From an uncultured Saprospiraceae bacterium (lineage in GTDB: Bacteria > Bacteroidota > Bacteroidia > Chitinophagales > Saprospiraceae), in contig CALHBW010000481.1 in the NCBI GenBank assembly GCA_937930625.1, positions 1 to 9,217 of the forward strand: a stretch of DNA of 9,217 bases, written 5' to 3'. The notes below the pieces were generated by a model. That model saw only the letters and a program-made list of their open reading frames with translations, searched no databases and had not been told where the DNA came from. The translations under genes and the position numbers were made by a program. Within the stretch, counting starts at the first letter, position 1. The number at the start of each line of letters is the position of its first letter. Positions 5,452 to 9,217 of this stretch are shown piece by piece.

Positions 5452-6635
5452 ATTTGTTTTTTATAAATAATGACTTCAAAGCTCGCGGGTTGGTCGAGTG
5501 TAAATTGAGGTTCGGAATTACCATTTTTAGTTAATGCGGCAATAGCACGTTTTACTCCAATATTAAATTGATTGACAAAACCGAGATTCTTGGCAGCTTC
5601 GGCAATGATAGGATTTCGATAATCGTTTTCTGACGGAAAATTGTCGGAATTAGCTTTGCCATACAACCCTCCTGCGTTGGAAATGAGGATTTTATCTGAA
5701 AATTCATAAAATTTAATCGGAGCATTAGATTGATAATCTCTGTGAATTATTGCGTTGTAAAGTAGTTCTTGTATAGCACTTGAGGGATAATTAAATTGAT
5801 ATTTTTCTCCTAAACCTGGGAGTACCTTTTTTACAATCTGAGATTTGATAAAATTACTCATCTCTCTCATTTGGGTGGTCAAGTCACCCGAAAAAGCACG
5901 TTCAAAGTCAAAATCACTGACTTCATCATCTCCCGTAAAACGCACATATTGTACATATGCCCCCGGAAGGTAATGAGTTGGATTATTGCCAAACATCAAA
6001 ATGCCTGCATGAGTAGGGCAATCAGCTTTTAAGTCATAAAATTTCAGAGAGGCAAGTTGTTCCTTAATTTCTCGGTGGTTGGCTTCCAGAGCCTCTGCAT
6101 CAATGGCAGTAGGCAAGTAAAATAATTTGAAAACACTGATACTCAGGCTATCTATCGTGCTTTCTCGACAAGGTAACGCATCAAAAGACCGTGCAAAAGA
6201 AGAACGTTTTTCGCTCAAAATACGTTCATCTTCAATATTGGCAACACTTTTTCGAGGTCCTATTCTAACATACACTTTATGATTGAACCGAACCGGAGGA
6301 TGATAACTTGGTTGTACTTCTACAACCAATAATTTTTTACCGTTAGGATAAGTAAATATTTCAGGTATAATTACAGGTGGAGGAAGAATATTGCCCTCAT
6401 TACGAAACGCAGCTATTCTTTGTATCAGCTTTTCATTTATCTCAATATCAGCGATACTCCCATCGTCATGTGCTCCTATAATCAGATAACCCGGCTTACC
6501 AGAATTAGGTAAATCATTGGCGAAAGCACAAATAGCCTCACCAAACTTCTTATGATTATTGATAGAAACGGTCTTTTCTACTCTACTCGTTTCCATTTCC
6601 ACCAACAATTTATCTAATTCTTCCTGCGAAATCAT
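5448..6635 (-). CDS. Schlafen-type AlbA_2 / GHKL ATP-binding protein
   Basis: This 395-residue protein matches the bacterial Schlafen-related family (COG2865 type). The N-terminal AlbA_2 domain (about 18-130) shows EAICAFANDL (33-42), GYLIIGAHDDGSI (49-61), GNILPPP (81-87) and VYVRIGPRKS (121-130). A linker leads to a GHKL/HATPase_c_4-like domain with the N-box QELLYNAIIHRDY (289-301; E290, N294, H298), ISNAGGLYG (318-326), RNPIIAEAAKNLGF (340-353) and NIGVKRAIAAL (358-368). The usual C-terminal winged helix of COG2865 regulators is missing: the protein ends about 27 residues after the last GHKL motif. AlbA_2 domains are linked to nucleic-acid binding and, in some relatives, RNA cleavage. Which activity applies here cannot be read off. 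It overlaps the ParA-like gene by 4 nt (ATGA), so the two products are likely partners. Confidence 0.88.
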   Translation of the reverse strand: MISQEELDKLLVEMETSRVEKTVSINNHKKFGEAICAFANDLPNSGKPGYLIIGAHDDGSIADIEINEKLIQRIAAFRNEGNILPPPVIIPEIFTYPNGKKLLVVEVQPSYHPPVRFNHKVYVRIGPRKSVANIEDERILSEKRSSFARSFDALPCRESTIDSLSISVFKLFYLPTAIDAEALEANHREIKEQLASLKFYDLKADCPTHAGILMFGNNPTHYLPGAYVQYVRFTGDDEVSDFDFERAFSGDLTTQMREMSNFIKSQIVKKVLPGLGEKYQFNYPSSAIQELLYNAIIHRDYQSNAPIKFYEFSDKILISNAGGLYGKANSDNFPSENDYRNPIIAEAAKNLGFVNQFNIGVKRAIAALTKNGNSEPQFTLDQPASFEVIIYKKQI

Positions 6636-6648
6636 GATGTATTTTTGT

Positions 6649-6656
6649 CAAATATA
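6649..6656 (-). promoter_or_regulatory. Possible -7 box (TATATTTG) before the AlbA_2 gene
   Basis: Read on the minus strand, the octamer TATATTTG matches the Bacteroidota -7 consensus TAnnTTTG fully and lies 13 nt before the ATG at 6635, which would give a leader of only a few nucleotides. No -33 TTG at proper spacing is evident. If real, the AlbA_2/ParA pair (and perhaps lpxK) can be transcribed independently of the GHMP kinase gene. Confidence 0.35.
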
Positions 6657-6691
6657 AACAAAACGTCGGACTTTTGCTTTCAGTTCGTTCT

Positions 6692-7654
6692 TCAAATTAC
6701 TATATCCAGATATTTGAGACAAACTTTAAACCCTTTTTCTCGAAAATAAGTTTTCGTCGATTGCGGCGTACGCTGGCTCGTGACCAATACAAAATCGCCA
6801 CCCCAAGCTCCAAGTGACTTCACTTCACCCCAAAAATCATTGAAATACAAATCTTTCGCCATACGCAATTTGAGGGAAGACGATACGATGTCTTCATGTT
6901 CGCGGATGACGGCATTAAGTTCGGGCAGACTAGTGGAAAATTGAAAGCGTTGGGAGAGAACGCTGATTTGTTGGAGGCGTTCAAGTTTTTTATCTTCGTC
7001 GTCCCATGCTCTGTAACGCTCTATTGCTTCGCGACTGTTTTGTTTTTTATTTAAATGAACTAAATATAAATTTTTCAAAAAGGGCAAATTTTCACCCGTT
7101 TCAGGATGTTTGCCAAATTCGGTGGGTTGGTAAGCGCGGACTTTTTCTTGTTTTTGAAAAAAAATCGGCGTCTCCACTTCCGCACAAATCAAATCGTAAC
7201 CCGACCCGCCAAATGTTTTATCCAGCAATTCAAATGGATTTAATTTTGCCCATTTTGCTACCATATAAACTAAGGTAGAACTGCTTCCGAAGCCCCAATT
7301 ACGCGGAAATTCGAGTCGTGTAGTGATTTTGAGTTGCGTTTCGCCGCGCATAAAGTCCAAGTCTTTTGAACGGGCATAGCGCATCATTTTTTGGAGTATT
7401 TCGGCGGCTTCCTCATCTGTAGTAGAGAGAATGTCAAGCGTCGGTAATTCAAATCGCGCCTCAAACCACGTCTCGCCCCGCAAGGTCAGACTTTGCCAGT
7501 GCAGTCCCGCTTCTTCGCCTTGTGTCACACTCATGCGTTGCCCCATACGTAGAGGCACTGCCAAGCCCACCCCACCGTCCAAGATGAAGTATTCGCCCGA
7601 TAATAGTAGCTTTCCATTGCCACGAAAATTGAGGTTGGTCGTATCTTTCGACAT
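6692..7654 (-). CDS. GYDIA-type GHMP kinase (mevalonate-kinase-like)
   Basis: The 320-residue product is a GHMP-superfamily sugar or isoprenoid kinase. It contains GKLLLSGEYFIL (14-25), the phosphate-binding loop PRNWGFGSSSTL (117-128), GGSGYDLICAE (149-159), which is the diagnostic motif of the Bacteroidota GYDIA family in the variant GYDLI, and the C-terminal GHMP motif LGAWGGDFVLVT (281-292). The family resembles mevalonate and phosphomevalonate kinases; the true substrate is unsettled, and no other isoprenoid gene is in view. I start it at the ATG at 7654 (MSKDTTNL), not at the longer frame opening at 7693. The extra 13 residues would be encoded partly by the octamer array and have no family counterpart, whereas 7654 has an A-rich leader. 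It ends 56 bp before the AlbA_2 gene on the same strand. Confidence 0.88.
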   Translation of the reverse strand: MSKDTTNLNFRGNGKLLLSGEYFILDGGVGLAVPLRMGQRMSVTQGEEAGLHWQSLTLRGETWFEARFELPTLDILSTTDEEAAEILQKMMRYARSKDLDFMRGETQLKITTRLEFPRNWGFGSSSTLVYMVAKWAKLNPFELLDKTFGGSGYDLICAEVETPIFFQKQEKVRAYQPTEFGKHPETGENLPFLKNLYLVHLNKKQNSREAIERYRAWDDEDKKLERLQQISVLSQRFQFSTSLPELNAVIREHEDIVSSSLKLRMAKDLYFNDFWGEVKSLGAWGGDFVLVTSQRTPQSTKTYFREKGFKVCLKYLDIVI

Positions 7655-7671
7655 AAAGTTTTGGTTTAATA

Positions 7672-7749
7672 CGATAATGCTATAATGCGTCAATGCTATA
7701 ATGTTTCTCCATTAACGCATTGCCACATTATCGCATTGGCGCATTATAT
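7672..7749. repeat. Inverted array of 8-bp units (NNNNAATG x4, CATTNNNN x5)
   Basis: Four contiguous octamers end in AATG (7672-7703: CGATAATG, CTATAATG, CGTCAATG, CTATAATG); a fifth, imperfect one (GTTTAATA) may precede them at 7664. After a 6-bp spacer (TTTCTC, 7704-7709), five contiguous octamers begin with CATT (7710-7749). The core is constant while the other four positions vary, so the array is held by its register rather than by an exact repeated unit. The two halves can fold into an imperfect hairpin. It sits in the divergent gap between the GHMP kinase and the small membrane protein, upstream of both. Confidence 0.85.
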
Positions 7750-7843
7750 TTCATGTATAACGTGCAAAACTGCGGATTTTCTGCGATATTTGTAGGAATG
7801 TACGTTTTTTTTGGAAAAGATATTATTTCACAGAAAAATAAAT

Positions 7844-8023
7844 ATGCAAAGAGATACGATTGTACCGATGTTGATGATGGTGGCGATGTTTGGAATGTTT
7901 ATTCATTATGACTTGACGAGTTCTACGCAGTATTCGGTGATAGATTCGGTGTGGCCTTCGATTATTTTAATTATAATTATTTTTATTATTGTTATCATTC
8001 GTGGGAAAGCGATAAACTTATGA
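7844..8023 (+). CDS. Small hypothetical membrane protein
   Basis: A 59-residue protein from the ATG at 7844, with two hydrophobic segments: IVPMLMMVAMFGMFIHY (6-22) and SIILIIIIFIIVIIRG (about 39-54), separated by a short polar loop (LTSSTQYSVIDSVW). A basic residue before the first segment and RGK after the second suit a two-pass hairpin in the cytoplasmic membrane. The leader is A-rich with no Shine-Dalgarno. Codons upstream in frame back to a TTG at 7811 add nothing protein-like, so I prefer 7844. I do not recognise a family. It lies between two repeat elements; a chance ORF is possible, but the clean two-helix pattern argues for a real gene. Confidence 0.5.
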   Translation: MQRDTIVPMLMMVAMFGMFIHYDLTSSTQYSVIDSVWPSIILIIIIFIIVIIRGKAINL

Positions 8024-8027
8024 TAAA

Positions 8028-8209
8028 TATTCACGTTTCGCTGAAATCAAAATTAAAAAATAACAATTAGAGCGAAATGCTCCGTACCGACGTCTTTAGC
8101 CGTCGCAGGAGTGTAAAATAGATTTGTGATAAAAAAATTTCAATTACTTAAAAATTAAAATAAAATTCACTTGACGGCTAAAGACGTCAGTACAGGTCTA
8201 ACGTGAATA
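8028..8209. mobile_element. MITE-like inverted-repeat element (182 bp)
   Basis: The ends are a perfect 10-bp inverted repeat: TATTCACGTT at 8028-8037 and AACGTGAATA at 8200-8209. Inside, 8084-8104 and 8173-8193 are inverted copies matching at 20 of 21 positions, sharing the core GACGTCTTTAGCCGTC, itself partly palindromic. The DNA between the inner arms is AT-rich and non-coding. No transposase is encoded inside. I see no clear target-site duplication at the ends. The element ends 11 bp before the Rpn-family gene, so that gene's leader or promoter lies in it. Confidence 0.6.
8119..8126 (+). promoter_or_regulatory. Possible -7 box (TAGATTTG) inside the MITE-like element
   Basis: It matches TAnnTTTG at all fixed positions and points toward the Rpn-family gene. 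A TTTAG lies 19 bp upstream (8095-8099), a weak fit to a -33 box. If active, the mobile element supplies the promoter and its right arm becomes part of the leader. Confidence 0.3.
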
Positions 8210-8220
8210 AATAGAAAAAA

Positions 8221-9069
8221 ATGCAATCAAGATACATCAATCCATACACCGATTTTGGTTTCAAGAAATTGTTTGGCGAAGAAGCCAACAAGGACTTGCT
8301 CGTGGATTTCTTGAATCAATTGCTACCTCATAAGCACCAAATTAAAGAACTTTCTTTTCAAAATACCGAACAATTACATGATATATCTGTCGATAGAAAA
8401 GCGATTTTTGATATACATTGTATCAGTAAAACGGGGGAGCGTTTTATTGTAGAGATGCAAAAAGCTAAAATCAAATTTTTCAAAGACAGGGCTTTATTTT
8501 ACACCACATTTCCTATAAAAGAACAAGCAAAAAAAGGGGACTGGAATTTTAAATTAGACCAAATTTATTATATCGCTATTTTGGATTTTTTCTACGATGA
8601 AGAAGAAGAAAAAGCAAAAGTAAGGCGAGCAGTAGAACTCAAAGACCAAGATTGTAAAGTATTTTATGATAAATTACAATATATCTTTTTGCAAATGCCC
8701 GCGTTCAATAAAAAAGAGCATGAACTCAAAACGCATTATGACAAATGGCTGTATTTCTTGAAAAATTTAGAAGATTTTGATGATATACCCGTAATCTTGC
8801 GAGAACCTATTTTTGAAAAAGCATTTAAAACCGCTGAAATTGCCAACCTTAATAAAAAGGAATTTGATAAGTACGAAAAAAGCCGACTATCGTATTTAGA
8901 GTTAGTCAATGTCGTAAAAACAGGACAAGAAGAAGCACTCATCAAGGGTGAATTAAAAATGACCAAAGAACTCATCAAACAAAATATTTTGACAGATGAG
9001 CAAATCGCGCAAGTTGTAAGTATTCCATTAGAAGAAATACAAAGAATACGAAAGGGTTTATCAAAATAA
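8221..9069 (+). CDS. Rpn-family recombination-promoting nuclease / PD-(D/E)XK transposase-like protein
   Basis: The 282-residue product matches the Rpn/YhgA-like PD-(D/E)XK family, DNA endonucleases with a transposase-like fold. The opening YINPYTDFGFKKLFGEE (5-21) and DLLVDFLNQLL (25-35) are typical. The likely catalytic residues are Asp64 in AIFDIHC and Glu78 with Gln80 in FIVEMQ, the E-x-Q version of the active site usual in this family. The C-terminus contains a short helix-turn-helix-like stretch LTDEQIAQVVSIPLEEIQRI (257-276), also common in the family. All motifs are intact and the length is normal, so it looks functional. It is probably not the transposase of the element upstream, since Rpn proteins are generally not tied to terminal repeats, but the proximity is notable. 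Confidence 0.88.
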   Translation: MQSRYINPYTDFGFKKLFGEEANKDLLVDFLNQLLPHKHQIKELSFQNTEQLHDISVDRKAIFDIHCISKTGERFIVEMQKAKIKFFKDRALFYTTFPIKEQAKKGDWNFKLDQIYYIAILDFFYDEEEEKAKVRRAVELKDQDCKVFYDKLQYIFLQMPAFNKKEHELKTHYDKWLYFLKNLEDFDDIPVILREPIFEKAFKTAEIANLNKKEFDKYEKSRLSYLELVNVVKTGQEEALIKGELKMTKELIKQNILTDEQIAQVVSIPLEEIQRIRKGLSK

Positions 9070-9105
9070 CAAGTTAATGCAAGCAACAAAACTCAACAAC
9101 ATTAG

Positions 9106-9217
9106 CAACAAAATGCACCGGAAATCGACATATATACCCGCAACGAAGGCGATTTATGGCACATAAAGCGTGTGTCAGGAATAGAAAATTCCTTACTTTT
9201 GCAATCCCTTGATATTG
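9106..9217 (+). pseudogene. Probable 5'-truncated Uma2-family endonuclease, C-terminal remnant
   Basis: In the frame starting at 9106, right after an in-frame TAG (9103-9105), the sequence reads PEIDIYTRNEGDLWHIKRV followed by SGIENSLLLQSLDI and is still open at the window end. This resembles the C-terminal strand region of Uma2 (DUF820) proteins, where a line such as 'EIYTR..D.W....Y.G.....L.SL.I' precedes a closing ELPL-type segment. There is no start codon in this frame before the match, and the catalytic core expected upstream is absent, so I call it a remnant. The ATG at 9113 opens a different frame of 17 codons only. The assignment rests on about 33 residues recognised by eye. Confidence 0.45.

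Noticed and set aside
7655..7693. N-terminal extension of the GHMP kinase (13 codons)
   Set aside because: It is partly encoded by the octamer array and precedes the family's conserved start region; ATG at 7654 fits better.
7785..7792. GATATTTG as a -7 box for the small membrane protein
   Set aside because: It misses the conserved first T and has no upstream partner.
9177..9193. AGGAAT/ATTCCT hairpin as terminator of the Rpn gene
   Set aside because: The stem is only 6 bp, has no following T-run and lies over 100 bp downstream inside the Uma2-like frame.
9194..9201. TACTTTTG match to the Bacteroidota -7 box near the right edge
   Set aside because: It falls within the Uma2-like reading frame (Leu-Leu codons), and no -33 box or downstream gene is visible, so chance is the simpler reading.

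Overview
The window looks like chromosome from a member of the Bacteroidota, probably a Cytophagales-like or Saprospiria-like lineage (the finer placement is a guess). The evidence is an LpxK and a RecO of the Bacteroidota type, a GYDIA-type GHMP kinase (a family I know from this phylum), A-rich leaders without Shine-Dalgarno sequences, an AT-rich background, and a few TAnnTTTG-like -7 boxes. Intergenic DNA is crowded with palindromes and short phased repeats.

Layout. Positions 1-673 hold no convincing gene. They contain an inverted-repeat element at the left edge (1-226), a degenerate CAAT-type short array, a long GC-rich hairpin and a perfect 28-bp palindrome next to the recO start. On the + strand follow recO (674-1396), an AraC-family regulator (1473-2351) and, 13 nt later, a beta-hydroxyacid dehydrogenase (2365-3228), the last two probably one unit. 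The convergent gap 3229-3368 is almost filled by an inverted array of 7-bp units.

On the - strand, read from right to left, are a GHMP kinase (7654-6692), a Schlafen-type AlbA_2/GHKL protein (6635-5448), a ParA-like protein with ruined nucleotide-binding motifs (5451-4453, ATGA overlap with the previous gene) and lpxK (4436-3369, TTG start). The spacing allows a single transcript, with a possible internal promoter before the AlbA_2 gene. The AlbA_2/pseudo-ParA pair sits between two metabolic genes and is the most interesting protein-coding item.

Right of the kinase, an inverted array of 8-bp units (about 7672-7749) occupies the divergent gap before a small two-helix membrane protein (7844-8023). 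A MITE-like inverted-repeat element (8028-8209) then lies directly in front of an Rpn-family PD-(D/E)XK nuclease/transposase-like gene (8221-9069). The window ends in what reads as the 5'-truncated C-terminus of a Uma2-family endonuclease.

How it fits together: core genes (recO, lpxK, the GHMP kinase) are interleaved with accessory ones (AlbA_2/pseudo-ParA, Rpn, the Uma2 remnant), and the gaps are colonised by repeats. Two of the arrays share one design: short fixed-length units with a constant 3-4 bp core, switching orientation at a central spacer.
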